Shown here: positions 37,098 through 46,398 of the stretch, piece after piece
How the letters are laid out: each line of letters starts with the position of its first letter
How positions within the stretch are numbered: position 1 is the stretch's first letter
Source: Comamonadaceae bacterium CG12_big_fil_rev_8_21_14_0_65_59_15
GTDB taxonomy: Bacteria > Pseudomonadota > Gammaproteobacteria > Burkholderiales > Burkholderiaceae_C
Assembly (NCBI GenBank): GCA_002786915.1
Contig: PCUV01000048.1
Location: 1 to 64,000, forward strand
DNA: 64,000 bases
Direction of reading: 5' to 3'
Notes under the pieces: model-generated
What the model was told of the DNA's origin: nothing
Databases searched by the model: none
Seen by the model: the letters and a program-made list of their open reading frames with translations, nothing else
Program-made: the position numbers and the translations under genes

Positions 37098-37748
37098 ATG
37101 AATCGATCCACCCCTTTGACAGCTCTGCAAGTGATGCAGGACGCCCCGGTAATCCCGGTGATTGTGCTCAACGACGTGGCGCACGCTGTGCCGCTGGCGC
37201 GCGCGCTCTTGGCCGGTGGCATCCGCATGCTGGAAGTGACTTTGCGCACGCCGCAGGCGCTGGCCTGCATCGAGACCATTGCGCGGGACGTGCCCGACGC
37301 GGTGGTGGGTGCGGGCACGGTGCGTAGCAAGGGCGATGCGCAAGCGGCTGCTAGGGCAGGTGCGCACTTTGCGGTCAGCCCCGGCTACACCCGTGCGGTC
37401 GGGCAGGCGTGTCGTGACGTGGGGTTGGCCTTGCTGCCCGGTGTGGCCACGGGCGGCGAGATCATGGCCGCGTGCGAGGACGGGTTCACCCAGTTGAAGT
37501 TCTTCCCCGCAGTTCATGCGGGCGGGGTGGCGATGCTCAAGGCCTGGGCGGGTCCGTTTTATGACGTGAAGTTTTGCCCCACCGGGGGCATCACGCTGCA
37601 AAACGCGCCCGACTTTCTGGCGCTGCCCAATGTGGTGTGTGTGGGCGGCAGCTGGCTGGTTCCCGCTGGCACGGCAGAACAGGGCGACTGGGGGCGCGTG
37701 ACGCGGCTTGCCAGCGAAACCGAACATTTAAAGAAAATAGCGCTCTAG
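37098..37748 (+). CDS. eda: 2-dehydro-3-deoxy-6-phosphogluconate aldolase
   Basis: A 216-residue class I aldolase that splits KDPG to pyruvate and glyceraldehyde 3-phosphate, completing the Entner-Doudoroff branch begun by edd. The barrel has GGIRMLEVTLRTPQAL, VVGAGTV, and the Schiff-base lysine region TQLKFFPA, followed by KFCPTGGIT. The ATG at 37098 has GAAAG seven bases before it. An upstream TTG is less likely. The last five codons (KKIAL) and the TAG stop lie in a copy of the 51-bp element. Confidence 0.96.
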   Translation: MNRSTPLTALQVMQDAPVIPVIVLNDVAHAVPLARALLAGGIRMLEVTLRTPQALACIETIARDVPDAVVGAGTVRSKGDAQAAARAGAHFAVSPGYTRAVGQACRDVGLALLPGVATGGEIMAACEDGFTQLKFFPAVHAGGVAMLKAWAGPFYDVKFCPTGGITLQNAPDFLALPNVVCVGGSWLVPAGTAEQGDWGRVTRLASETEHLKKIAL

Positions 37749-37786
37749 CCCAAGTTATTCAATGGCTGATAGCTCTATAAAAAATA
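37734..37786. repeat. 51-bp palindromic element, copy 6 (end of eda)
   Basis: A 53-bp copy beginning AAAATAGCGCTCTAGCCCAA and ending AGCTCTATAAAAAATAG. It supplies the final codons and the TAG stop of eda and then runs into the spacer before gloA. Confidence 0.75.
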
Positions 37787-37834
37787 GTAAAACTCCCCGG
37801 TTTCATTGCCGGCGGCAGTTGCTCAGGCAGTGAT

Positions 37835-38230
37835 TCAGGCAGCAGTCGGCCGCTCGATCAGCTCGATCTTGTAACCGTCGGGGTCGGTCACAAACGCAAT
37901 CACCGTGCTGCCGCCCTTGACCGGACCGGCCTCACGCGTGACGTTGCCACCGGCGCCACGAATGCGCTCGCAAGCGGCCTTGGCATCGGACACGGCCAGC
38001 GCAATGTGGCCGTAGGCGCTGCCCAGGTCGTAGTGGTCCACGCCATAGTTGTAGGTGAGCTCGATCTCGGCCTGGCCCGGGTTGCCACCGTCGTAGCCCA
38101 CAATGGCTAACGTGTATTTGTACTCGGGGTTGTCGGTGGTACGCAGCAGCGTCATGCCCAGCACCTGGGTGTAAAAATCAATCGAACGTTGCAGATTGCC
38201 AACGCGCAGCATGGTGTGTAAAAGTCGCAT
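37835..38230 (-). CDS. gloA: Lactoylglutathione lyase (glyoxalase I)
   Basis: A 131-residue glyoxalase I that converts the methylglyoxal-glutathione hemithioacetal to S-lactoylglutathione. The four metal ligands of the nickel-type enzyme can be placed: H5 (RLLHTMLRV), E57 (AEIELTYN), H75 (AYGHIALAV) and E123 (GYKIELIE). The start is the ATG at 38230. The thioesterase gene ends 10 bp upstream on the same strand, so both may share a transcript. Confidence 0.96.
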   Translation of the reverse strand: MRLLHTMLRVGNLQRSIDFYTQVLGMTLLRTTDNPEYKYTLAIVGYDGGNPGQAEIELTYNYGVDHYDLGSAYGHIALAVSDAKAACERIRGAGGNVTREAGPVKGGSTVIAFVTDPDGYKIELIERPTAA

Positions 38231-38240
38231 GGAGGGCGCC

Positions 38241-38798
38241 TCAGGTGGTGGTCTTGTTCAGTCCAGTTTTCAGTTCAAACACCAGGCAGGTGGTGGTGGC
38301 ATGGGCATACAGCGTGCCGTCTGGCCCGACCAGGCGCGCCTCTGCCGTGGCCAATTGTTTGCCGCAGTGCACCACCGTGCCCGTGGCTCGTACGCGCAGT
38401 ACCTTGGGGCCAATGCTGCGCACCACGTTCACGCTGAGCTCGGCGGTGGTGTAGGCGCGACCCACCGGCATCAGGGTGTGCACCGCGCAGCCCAGCGCCG
38501 AGTCCAGCAACGTGGCGTACCAGCCACCGTGCACCGTGCCCATGGGGTTCAGGTGCGCGGCACCGGGCGTGCCTTGAAACAGGGCCTGGCCGGGACTGAC
38601 CTCCAGCAACAGAAAGTCAAGCGTTCGGGCGATCGATGCATAGGGCAGGTCGCCGTTCAGCATGGCTTGCATCTGTTGCAGACCGTTTAGTCCGGCCACC
38701 TGTTCAGGTCTGGCGACCCCCGGGCCGACACCTCGTTCCAGGCGGGCTTTGACGCTGGTTTCTTGCGCCAGCCAACTGGCTAACAGGTCTGTGCTCAT
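38241..38798 (-). CDS. PaaI-family hotdog thioesterase
   Basis: A 185-residue hotdog-fold acyl-CoA thioesterase. The family active-site stretch is [27 protein letters not shown], followed by [14 protein letters not shown]. About 60 N-terminal residues precede the hotdog domain. The substrate is unknown, probably aromatic or medium acyl-CoA. It lies upstream of gloA and diverges from the cupin gene. Confidence 0.85.
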   Translation of the reverse strand: MSTDLLASWLAQETSVKARLERGVGPGVARPEQVAGLNGLQQMQAMLNGDLPYASIARTLDFLLLEVSPGQALFQGTPGAAHLNPMGTVHGGWYATLLDSALGCAVHTLMPVGRAYTTAELSVNVVRSIGPKVLRVRATGTVVHCGKQLATAEARLVGPDGTLYAHATTTCLVFELKTGLNKTTT

Positions 38799-38846
38799 GG
38801 TGTGGTTCAGTGAATAATAAGGGTATTCATTTTGCCCGGAGTTGTG

Positions 38847-39230
38847 ATGCTATTCATTACCAAAGTTGTCCTGTTCACCGATACCGACGGTCGCGCGCGC
38901 TTTCGGGAAGAGCCCGTGCCACTCCATCAGGGCAAACCAGAGGCCGTGTTGTCGGCGTTGATGCCCTCGGGTGGTTTTCAGCTGCGCCAGAGCCCGGTCG
39001 GGTTTCGCAGCACGTTTCACTGCACCACCGATCCGCAATGGGTGTTCATTTTGCAGGGGCAGATGGAGATCAGCCTGCAAGACGGCAGCGCCCGGGTGTT
39101 TAAGCCGGGCGAGCATTTTTATTCTGCTGATCTGTTGCCAGCTGGGCAGACGTTTGACCCCACGGTACACGGCCACTGGAGCCGCCAGCTGGGGCCGGAT
39201 GCGCTGGTGACGCTGTTTGTGCGGGGTTGA
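38847..39230 (+). CDS. Cupin-fold protein
   Basis: A 127-residue single-domain beta-barrel protein with a cupin pattern: FRSTFHCTTDPQWVFILQGQMEISLQDG, then KPGEHFYSADLLPAG, and a late histidine in TVHGHWSRQLGPD. Likely metal ligands are scattered histidines. No substrate can be assigned. The ATG at 38847 is preferred to a longer frame from 38832. It converges with rhlE. Confidence 0.7.
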   Translation: MLFITKVVLFTDTDGRARFREEPVPLHQGKPEAVLSALMPSGGFQLRQSPVGFRSTFHCTTDPQWVFILQGQMEISLQDGSARVFKPGEHFYSADLLPAGQTFDPTVHGHWSRQLGPDALVTLFVRG

Positions 39231-39245
39231 ACGTGTGATTGCGGG

Positions 39246-41060
39246 TTAACGCGCGTTGCCAGACCCACCAGAACGGCCCCGACCGCCGGACCGATTGCCG
39301 CCACGATTGCCACCCGGGCGACCGCCACCAAAGCCACCGGGCGCGCCAGCGCCGCGGTTGCCACCGCCATAGCCGCCACCCCCCCCGCCACGGCGTGCGC
39401 CGCGGTCACTCATCATGTCCACGCTGGTGCGCAGGGGGTCGGGTTGACCGCCTGCGCGTGGTGCGGGCGCGGGGCCACCGTAGCCACCGCCGTTGCCGCC
39501 ACCGTAACCGCGCGCTGGGCGTTGACCCGGGCCGCGCACCGCTTGCTCGGCCGCTGACAAATGGCTGCGTGGCTGAAATTCGCGCTCGCCACCAGCGTTG
39601 TCAAAATCACCGTCTTGCGGCACATCATTGCCAGCAGGACCGGCGCTGAAGGTGCGATCGGCACCGCCACCCAGACGGCCGCCGCGACCACCCCCCATGC
39701 TATTGCGACCCAAGGGCCCGCGGTTGCGACCGCCGCCATTACCGCCCCCATTGCCAGTGCGGCCAGCGCCTGGGCCTTTGCTTTCGCGCACGCGCGTGAG
39801 CATCTCGGTGCGTGCAGCGCGGGCGGCTGCCATCATCACATCGCGGCTGGGTGGCCGGCCTGCACCGCCCCAGATCGTCTGGCGTCCCATGGCGATGGGC
39901 TCGGCCTTTTCGCCCGGTTCGGGCATGAATTCGTCATACACCTTGACCGGAATGTCCTGCTTGGTAAAGCGCTCGATGGCTTGCATGAAGCCTTCTTCGT
40001 CCAGGCTCACCAGGCTCACGGCCTGGCCTTCGGCCCCGGCACGGCCGGTGCGGCCGATGCGGTGCACATAGTCTTCACACACGTTGGGAATGTCGTAGTT
40101 GACCACGTGCGGCAGGTCGTCGATGTCGATGCCGCGTGCGGCAATGTCGGTTGCTACCAGCGCACGCACCTCACCACTCTTGAAGTCGGCCAGCGCCTGC
40201 GTGCGCGCGGACTGGCTCTTGTTGCCGTGCAGCGCCATGGCGCTGATGCCGTTTTTGGCCAGAAACTCGGCCACGTTGTTGGCACCAAACTTGGTGCGGG
40301 TAAAGACCAGCACCTGGCTCCAGTTATGTTCCTGGATGATGTGCGCCAGCAGCGCTTTTTTCTTGCCGCGCCCCACGGGGTGAATCAACTGCGCAATGCG
40401 CTGTACCGTGGTATTGCCCGGTGTCACCTGCACCGTTTGTGGGTCTTTGAGCAGCGTGGCGGCCAGCTCGCGAATCTCATCGCTGAAGGTGGCTGAAAAA
40501 AGCAGGCTTTGCTTGGCTTTGGGCACAACGGCGAGCACTTTTTTCACATCGTGGATAAAACCCATGTCGAGCATGCGGTCGGCTTCGTCGAGCACCAGAA
40601 TTTGTATTTGGCCCAGGTCAATCATGCCTTGCTGCATCAGGTCGAGCAGACGCCCCGGCGTGGCCACCAGGATATCAACCCCTTTTTTCATGCGGCTGAT
40701 CTGCGGGTTCATGCCGACACCGCCAAAGATGGCCGCCGAGCTGGCGTCCATGTACTTGCCGTACACGGTGACCGATTCTTCAACCTGCGCGGCCAGTTCA
40801 CGCGTGGGTACCAGCACCAGCGCGCGCGTTGCCTTGCCGCCAAACTTGTTCACGCCCGCTTCAGATCGGCTCAGGATGTCGAGCATGGGCAACACAAAGG
40901 CGGCCGTTTTGCCGGTGCCGGTTTGCGCACCGCCCATCAGATCCTTGCCGTCAAGCACCAGCGGGATGGCTTGTGCCTGAATCGGCGTGGGGTGTTCGTA
41001 GCCTTGTTCATGCACGGCTTTGACAATGGCCTCGGCCAAATGGAGTTCTTCAAATTTCAT
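39246..41060 (-). CDS. rhlE: DEAD-box ATP-dependent RNA helicase RhlE
   Basis: A 604-residue RNA helicase. The Q motif and Walker A AQTGTGKT (45-52) lead domain 1, with LVLDEADRMLDMGF and LLFSATFSDEI. Domain 2 ends with VHRIGRTGRAGAEG. The last 170 residues are a low-complexity tail rich in Gly, Arg and Asn (repeated GGGR, GGYGG words), probably an RNA-binding RGG-like tail and longer than in E. coli RhlE. The ATG at 41060 (MKFEELHLAEAI) is preferred over one five codons upstream. It is divergent from ettA with a 242-bp spacer. Confidence 0.93.
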   Translation of the reverse strand: MKFEELHLAEAIVKAVHEQGYEHPTPIQAQAIPLVLDGKDLMGGAQTGTGKTAAFVLPMLDILSRSEAGVNKFGGKATRALVLVPTRELAAQVEESVTVYGKYMDASSAAIFGGVGMNPQISRMKKGVDILVATPGRLLDLMQQGMIDLGQIQILVLDEADRMLDMGFIHDVKKVLAVVPKAKQSLLFSATFSDEIRELAATLLKDPQTVQVTPGNTTVQRIAQLIHPVGRGKKKALLAHIIQEHNWSQVLVFTRTKFGANNVAEFLAKNGISAMALHGNKSQSARTQALADFKSGEVRALVATDIAARGIDIDDLPHVVNYDIPNVCEDYVHRIGRTGRAGAEGQAVSLVSLDEEGFMQAIERFTKQDIPVKVYDEFMPEPGEKAEPIAMGRQTIWGGAGRPPSRDVMMAAARAARTEMLTRVRESKGPGAGRTGNGGGNGGGRNRGPLGRNSMGGGRGGRLGGGADRTFSAGPAGNDVPQDGDFDNAGGEREFQPRSHLSAAEQAVRGPGQRPARGYGGGNGGGYGGPAPAPRAGGQPDPLRTSVDMMSDRGARRGGGGGGYGGGNRGAGAPGGFGGGRPGGNRGGNRSGGRGRSGGSGNAR

Positions 41061-41302
41061 AGAGTTGCACCCCATCCAGGGTGCCAGGACATCGGCCGGT
41101 TCTGGCGTTGTTCACACCAGTTCAGTCAAAGGCAGATGGGATCAAAAACGGAGCAGCACAGAATGTGACGCCCCCAGCAAGGTGCTGGTGTTGCAGGCAA
41201 CTGAAGCCCTGCAAACGCCTGCATTGTCGCACGGACACCGGTGTGACGCCGGGCCCTGCACCGATAATGTCGCTTTTTCACCGTCAGCAAAGCACAAGAC
41301 CC

Positions 41303-42964
41303 ATGGCTCAATACGTTTTCTCCATGAACCGCGTCGGCAAGATTGTGCCGCCCAAGCGCCAGATTCTCAAAGACATTTCACTCAGTTTCTTTCCCGGCGC
41401 CAAGATTGGCGTGCTCGGCACCAATGGCTCGGGCAAATCGACACTGCTCAAAATCATGGCCGGTGTTGACAAGGAAATTGAGGGCGAAGCCATTCCCATG
41501 CCGGACCTGGCCATTGGCTACTTGCCGCAAGAGCCGCAGCTTGACCCCGCCAAGACGGTGCGTGAAACCGTTGAAGAAGCCATGGGCAAGGTGATTCGCG
41601 CTCGCGCTCGGCTGGAAGAAGTCTATGTAGCCTACGGCGAAGAAGATGCCGACTTTGACGCGCTCGCTGCTGAGCAGGCCGAGCTGGAAGCCATCATCGC
41701 CACGGCGGGAACTGATTCTGAACACCAGCTGGAGATTGCCGCCGACGCGCTGCGTCTTCCCGCTTGGGATGCTCGCATTGGCGTCCTCTCGGGCGGCGAA
41801 AAGCGCCGTGTGGCACTGTGCCGCCTGTTGCTGGAACACCCCGACATGTTGCTGCTGGACGAGCCCACCAATCACCTGGACGCCGAATCGGTGGATTGGC
41901 TGGAGCAATTTCTAAAGCGCTATTCGGGCACCGTGGTGGCGATTACCCACGACCGCTATTTTCTGGACAATGCCGCTGAGTGGATTTTGGAACTGGACCG
42001 TGGCGCAGGCATTCCGTACAAAGGCAATTACAGCTCGTGGATGGAGCAAAAGCAGGCGCGGCTGGAGCAGGAAAAGAAGGGCGAAGAGTCGCGCGCCAAG
42101 ACGCTGAAGAAAGAGCTGGAGTGGTCGCGCCAGAACCCAAAGGCACGCCAGGCCAAGAGCAAGGCGCGGTTGGCCCGCTTTGAAGAGCTGTCTGACTTTG
42201 AATACCAGAAACGCAACGAAACCAACGAAATTTTCATCCCGGTGGCCGAGCGCCTGGGCCAAGAGGTGATCGAGTTTGTGAACGTGAGCAAGTCGTTTGG
42301 CGACCGGATGCTGATTGATAACCTGAGCTTCAAGGTGCCCCCGGGCGCGATTGTGGGCATCATCGGTCCCAACGGTGCAGGCAAATCGACGCTGTTTCGC
42401 ATGATTGCCGGCCAGCAGCAACCCGACAGCGGCGAGGTCAAGATTGGCCAGACCGTCAAGATGGCGTTTGTCGATCAGAACCGCGACGACCTGTCCAACG
42501 AAAAGACCGTGTGGGAAGACGTCTCCGGTGGGCTCGATATGCTCAACGTGGGCCGCTTCACCATGGCTAGCCGGGCTTATTGCGGGCGCTTCAACTTCAA
42601 CGGGCAAGACCAGCAAAAGCGCGTCGGCACGCTCTCTGGCGGTGAACGTGGCCGCTTGCACCTGGCCAAAACGCTGATCGCCGGTGGCAACGTGTTGATG
42701 CTCGACGAGCCGTCCAACGACCTGGATGTGGAAACCCTGCGTGCGCTGGAAGACGCATTGCTGGAGTTTGCCGGCTCGATCATGGTCATCAGCCATGACC
42801 GCTGGTTTCTGGACCGCATTGCCACGCACATCCTGGCCTGCGAAGGCGACAGCCAGTGGGTGTTCTACAGCGGCAACTACCACGACTACGAAGAAGACAA
42901 GAAGAAGCGTTTGGGTGAAGAAGGCGCTCGTCCGCACCGCATGCGCTTCAAGGCGCTGCGGTAA
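41303..42964 (+). CDS. ettA: Energy-dependent translational throttle protein EttA (ABC-F)
   Basis: A 553-residue ABC-F protein that binds the ribosomal E site and gates translation by ATP level. Two ABC domains each carry Walker A (GTNGSGKS at 39-46; GPNGAGKS near 355), a signature (LSGGEKRRVALCRLL; LSGGERGRLHLAKTL) and Walker B (LLLDEPTNHLDAES; LMLDEPSNDLDVET). The arm and linker region is helical and charged. Length and MAQYVFSMNRVGKIVPPKR fit EttA rather than Uup or YheS. The ATG at 41303 is chosen. The longer frame overlaps non-conserved sequence. No gene in the 247 bp that follow. Confidence 0.95.
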   Translation: MAQYVFSMNRVGKIVPPKRQILKDISLSFFPGAKIGVLGTNGSGKSTLLKIMAGVDKEIEGEAIPMPDLAIGYLPQEPQLDPAKTVRETVEEAMGKVIRARARLEEVYVAYGEEDADFDALAAEQAELEAIIATAGTDSEHQLEIAADALRLPAWDARIGVLSGGEKRRVALCRLLLEHPDMLLLDEPTNHLDAESVDWLEQFLKRYSGTVVAITHDRYFLDNAAEWILELDRGAGIPYKGNYSSWMEQKQARLEQEKKGEESRAKTLKKELEWSRQNPKARQAKSKARLARFEELSDFEYQKRNETNEIFIPVAERLGQEVIEFVNVSKSFGDRMLIDNLSFKVPPGAIVGIIGPNGAGKSTLFRMIAGQQQPDSGEVKIGQTVKMAFVDQNRDDLSNEKTVWEDVSGGLDMLNVGRFTMASRAYCGRFNFNGQDQQKRVGTLSGGERGRLHLAKTLIAGGNVLMLDEPSNDLDVETLRALEDALLEFAGSIMVISHDRWFLDRIATHILACEGDSQWVFYSGNYHDYEEDKKKRLGEEGARPHRMRFKALR

Positions 42965-43211
42965 GGGTGTGGAAGATCGCACCGATCAATCGCAACTGAC
43001 TTTGCCGTTGAGCACGCCGCTGGTGGGTGCTCTGGCTACCATGACCCAGCCATTGGTGGTGCTGACTGGTTTGATTCGGTGCTGAATTTGTTGGGCAAGG
43101 TATGCACACTGGATTCCGGCGGGGCCATGACCAGGCACAACGTACAGCCCGGCCCGCTGATCGGACTGTAGATGGAGCGTGTTTGTGACACGGCCGCTGT
43201 TGACGTGCTGC

Positions 43212-44399
43212 TCAACGGCAAGAGCGCGGGCTCAGCACCAGCGCCACCAGGGCCACTGCCGCAAACCCGAAGCCTGCCATGAAGGTGGTGGCCGCACCAA
43301 AACTCTGCCACAGCCCACCCGCCAGGCCGCTGGCCACCAGCATCGCTACGCCGCTGAGCAAATTGAAAAAGCCGTAGGCCGTGCCACGCAAATCAGTCGG
43401 GGCGGTGTCGGCCACCATGGCCGCCAGCAGGCCCTGCGTCATGGCCATGTGCAGACCCCACAGCGCCACACCCGCCCAGAACACCACACCCGCGTTGCCC
43501 AGCGCCAGCAAGGTATCCGCACCGATCAGCAGCAACAGCCCCCAGCCCAGCAACTGCGTGTGCGGCAGCTTGTCGGCCAGCTTGCCAAACGGGTAGGCGC
43601 AGGCGGCATAGACCACGTTCATGCTGATCAGTACCAAAGGTGTCCAGGCCAGCGCCAGCCCGCCCTGGTTGGCGCGCAGCACCAAAAAAGCCTCGGAAAA
43701 ACGTGCCAGGGTCAACACCGCGCCCACGCCCACCACCCACCAATAGGCTGGGCTCAGGCGCGCCAGGTTCGCATGGCTGATGGGGTTGACACGTTTGGGA
43801 GCTTGGGGCTTGTCGGGTTCTTGCACGCCCCAGACCAGCAGGGCGACGCACAACACTGCGGGCACGCTGGCGACCCAGAACACGGCGCGAAAGTCGTCCG
43901 CCCACAGCAGCATGAACACCACCGCCAGCAGCGGCCCCAGAAACGCGCCCACGGTGTCAAGCGACTGGCGCAGCCCAAACGCCGCGCCACGCAGTTCGGG
44001 CGGCGCAATATCTGCGACCAACGCGTCACGCGGTGCGCCGCGAATGCCTTTGCCCACGCGGTCGGCCAGCCGGGCGGTGACGATCCAGCCGGCCGAAGTG
44101 GCCAGGGCAAACAGCGGCTTGGTGAACGCCCCCAAGCCATAACCCAGGATCGCCAGCGGTTTGCGCTTGCCCCAGTAGTCGCTGAGTGCGCCAGAAAACA
44201 CCTTGACGATGAGCGCCGTGGCTTCGGCCGCGCCCTCAATCAGCCCGACGGTGAAGACGCTGATGGAGAGCGTGGTGACCATGAACACCGGCAGCAGGCT
44301 GTGGATCAGCTCGCTTGAGACATCCATCAGCAGACTGACAAAGCCCAGCACCCAGATGCTGCTCGGAATCTGCCGTAGGGTGGCAAAGCGGGCGCTCAT
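43212..44399 (-). CDS. MFS transporter
   Basis: A 395-residue major facilitator with about twelve hydrophobic helices. The conserved cytoplasmic loop between helices 2 and 3 reads GALSDYWGKRKPLAILGYG, and ARLADRVGKGIRGAPRDALVAD follows. That second block is usual in the group of MFS proteins often annotated as MFS transporter/permease without known substrate. The start is the ATG at 44399. It is preceded by a copy of the 51-bp element (44407-44458) and lies on the same strand as purM, upstream of it, separated by repeats. Confidence 0.85.
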   Translation of the reverse strand: MSARFATLRQIPSSIWVLGFVSLLMDVSSELIHSLLPVFMVTTLSISVFTVGLIEGAAEATALIVKVFSGALSDYWGKRKPLAILGYGLGAFTKPLFALATSAGWIVTARLADRVGKGIRGAPRDALVADIAPPELRGAAFGLRQSLDTVGAFLGPLLAVVFMLLWADDFRAVFWVASVPAVLCVALLVWGVQEPDKPQAPKRVNPISHANLARLSPAYWWVVGVGAVLTLARFSEAFLVLRANQGGLALAWTPLVLISMNVVYAACAYPFGKLADKLPHTQLLGWGLLLLIGADTLLALGNAGVVFWAGVALWGLHMAMTQGLLAAMVADTAPTDLRGTAYGFFNLLSGVAMLVASGLAGGLWQSFGAATTFMAGFGFAAVALVALVLSPRSCR

Positions 44400-44406
44400 G
44401 GTTTAT

Positions 44407-44458
44407 ATAAAAAATTGGCCTCTAACCCTTATGAATCAACGGCTAGCAGCTATTAAAA
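44407..44458. repeat. 51-bp palindromic element, copy 7 (intergenic, reference copy)
   Basis: A 52-bp copy, TATAAAAAATTGGCCTCTAA on the left and GGCTAGCAGCTATTAAAA on the right. It is the only wholly intergenic copy and was used to compare the rest. Outer ends are A/T-rich, inner arms hold GCCTCTA/CTAGCAGC, and the centre is variable. Confidence 0.8.
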
Positions 44459-44485
44459 GTAATTAACGTGAAAAACGCTGAGTTT

Positions 44486-44576
44486 CGTCATTCCCGCGTA
44501 GGTGGGAATCCAGCATCTGAGCAAACCCTGGATTCCCGCCTGCGCGGGAATGACGAGAATGTGCGCGGGAATGACG
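44486..44576. repeat. Dispersed CGTCATTCCCGCG palindromic repeat (two and a half arms)
   Basis: CGTCATTCCCGCGTAGG (44486 on) and the reverse CCTGCGCGGGAATGACG (ending 44555) form an inverted pair around GGGAATCCAG and CTGGATTCCC. A third partial arm (GCGCGGGAATGACGG) ends at 44577. This is the common intergenic repeat of proteobacteria that in one frame reads HSRVGGNP ... LDSRLRGND. It is not a gene. Confidence 0.85.
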
Positions 44577-44617
44577 GGTCAATTTCATCATTTGGGGTGG
44601 CTGTGCAGGCATGTCAG

Positions 44618-45679
44618 TTAACTTACCAGCACTGCGGCAGCGTCACCACGCGCGGCAATCACGCCAATGGTGTACACCGTTTCACCCGCAGCGCGCAGCG
44701 TGGCAGCACAGGCAGCGGCGTTGGCGGCATCCACCACCACCACCATGCCAATGCCGTTGTTGAAGGTGCGGTTCATTTCGATGTCGTCAATGCCCGCCGT
44801 GGCTTGCAGCCAGGCAAACAACTCGGTTTGCGGCCAACTGCCCTTGACCAGGTGCGCGGCCATGCCTTCGGGCAGCACACGGGGAATGTTCTCCAGCAAG
44901 CCGCCGCCGGTGATATGCGCCAGCGCCTTAATCCCAGAAGACGACCCGGGGGTCGTGGGGTGCGCAGCAAGCGCGGCCAGCACGGTTTTGACGTACAGGC
45001 GGGTGGGCTCCATCAGGGCTTGCTTGAACGGCTTACCGTCCAGCGTGGCCGGGGCGGTGTCACCGGCGCGTTCAATGCACTTGCGCACCAGGCTGAACCC
45101 GTTGGAATGCACACCGCTGCTGGCCAGGCCCAGCACCACGTCACCGGGCTTGACCGCTGCGCCGGTCAAAATTTTGCTTTTTTCCACCGCACCCACGGCA
45201 AAACCGGCCAGATCGTACTCACCCGCCGGGTACATGCCGGGCATCTCGGCGGTTTCGCCGCCAATCAGCGCGCAGCCTGACAGTTCACACCCTTTGGCAA
45301 TGCCCGCTACAACTGCGGCGGCGGTGTCCACGTCGAGCTTGCCGCAGGCAAAGTAGTCCAGAAAGAACAGCGGCTCAGCCCCTTGCACCAGCACGTCGTT
45401 CACGCTCATGGCCACCAGGTCAATGCCCACGGTGTCGTGCATGTTCCACTCAAACGCCAATTTGAGCTTGGTACCGACGCCGTCGGTGCCGCTCACCAAC
45501 ACGGGTTCTTTATAGCGTTTGGGCACTTCAAACAGCGCGCCAAAGCCACCAATGCCAGCCAGCACGCCTTCACGCATGGTTTTTTTGGCGAAAGGCTTGA
45601 TGCGCTCGACCAGCGCGTCGCCCGCGTCAATGTCAACGCCAGCGTCTTTGTAAGACAGGGGGGTGGGGGATGTGGTCAT
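44618..45679 (-). CDS. purM: Phosphoribosylformylglycinamidine cyclo-ligase (AIR synthetase)
   Basis: A 353-residue purine-synthesis enzyme that closes the imidazole ring using ATP. Signatures are [65 protein letters not shown] and the C-terminal [17 protein letters not shown]. The ATG at 45679 ([14 protein letters not shown]) is chosen over one 15 codons upstream. It is flanked by accessory DNA: a TA pair upstream and the repeat cluster downstream. Confidence 0.97.
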   Translation of the reverse strand: MTTSPTPLSYKDAGVDIDAGDALVERIKPFAKKTMREGVLAGIGGFGALFEVPKRYKEPVLVSGTDGVGTKLKLAFEWNMHDTVGIDLVAMSVNDVLVQGAEPLFFLDYFACGKLDVDTAAAVVAGIAKGCELSGCALIGGETAEMPGMYPAGEYDLAGFAVGAVEKSKILTGAAVKPGDVVLGLASSGVHSNGFSLVRKCIERAGDTAPATLDGKPFKQALMEPTRLYVKTVLAALAAHPTTPGSSSGIKALAHITGGGLLENIPRVLPEGMAAHLVKGSWPQTELFAWLQATAGIDDIEMNRTFNNGIGMVVVVDAANAAACAATLRAAGETVYTIGVIAARGDAAAVLVS

Positions 45680-45792
45680 GAGAATAAAAAGGGTAGGGCA
45701 GTTGCTTTGGAAACCCAAAAACAACCGTCAATGATCAAAAGGATGACGGTTGATTTTAGGTGTGTCGTGGACCAGTTAAGGGCCCGTTTTGC

Positions 45793-46114
45793 TTACCTTT
45801 GCCGGTAGGTGCTGTCGTGGTCAGGGGCCACGGTCAAAAGCCGCATGAAATCCCCGTCGCGATAAGCGGTACACCGGCGAGACTGGGTGATGCGCAAGGA
45901 GTAGATGGCATCTTCTCCCCGCGGTGGCTTCACACTGAGAATTTTTTCCCACTTCAAACCGCTGTCTCGGTACAGCTGCGCCCAACTCATTTGCCGGATT
46001 TTTCTCAGAGTGTCAATCGCGGCCAAACGTTCCGGCTTTTTTCAGGGCAAACAGGTGTTCCTGAAAAATTGGGTTGTTCAAGTCAAGGCGAATCGGGTTG
46101 TCGTTCGAGCCCAT
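45793..46114 (-). pseudogene. RelE/ParE-like toxin, frame broken at an A6 run
   Basis: Two frames join into one protein of about 106 residues. The first, from the ATG at 46114, reads MGSNDNPIRLDLNNPIF, then QEHLFALKK, and soon hits a stop. The second continues PERLAAIDTLRKIRQMSWAQ and ends in AYRDGDFMRLLTVAPDHDSTY, the C-terminal pattern of RelE/ParE-like toxins. The change of frame falls at six A residues (TTTTTT at 46038-46043 on the plus strand): five A would give one open frame. It may be a mutation, a sequencing error or slippage. The antitoxin-like gene ends five bases upstream of the ATG. Confidence 0.55.
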
Positions 46115-46119
46115 CCGTT

Positions 46120-46398
46120 TTACTCATTCTTGGCGGCAGCCGCCAGAATATCATCGTTTTGTGAGTCGGCGGCCGGGTGTTGGGTTGACCAGCCAATAGC
46201 CTGTGCAAGGTTGGAAGCCGCTTGCGTGCTATGCAGCCAGCGTTCGTTATCTGGAATAACGGTTGCCGTGCGAATCAGCCAAACGCCCGTTTCCTGTTCT
46301 TCCACCAAAACTTGGCGTCCCGCAAATTGCTTTCCGAGCGATATTTGCCCATTGGCACCGATGACTTTGACGGTTGCTGGCGAGGCGAGAGTTGGCAT
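46120..46398 (-). CDS. AbrB/MazE-like antitoxin
   Basis: A 92-residue protein with an N-terminal swapped-hairpin DNA-binding pattern (ATVKVIGANGQISLGKQFAG, RQVLVEEQETGVWLIRTA), as in AbrB- and MazE-type antitoxins, and a helical acidic tail. The ATG at 46398 follows GGAG six bases before. It lies five bases before the frameshifted toxin gene, in the usual antitoxin-first order. GTGCAGC is repeated at 46414-46420 and 46431-46437 upstream and may be part of an autoregulatory operator. Confidence 0.6.
   Translation of the reverse strand: MPTLASPATVKVIGANGQISLGKQFAGRQVLVEEQETGVWLIRTATVIPDNERWLHSTQAASNLAQAIGWSTQHPAADSQNDDILAAAAKNE

Noticed and set aside
39246-39780. Possible tandem repeat or CRISPR-like array in the GC-rich stretch
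   Set aside because: It is the Gly/Arg/Asn low-complexity tail of RhlE. Spacing is irregular and the frame is open. No CRISPR array was seen anywhere in the window.
42965-43311. Minus-strand frame after ettA (91 codons) as a small gene
   Set aside because: It runs into the MFS gene, has no ribosome-binding site, and gives no family pattern. A second frame here looks equally plausible, so it may be worn coding DNA at most.
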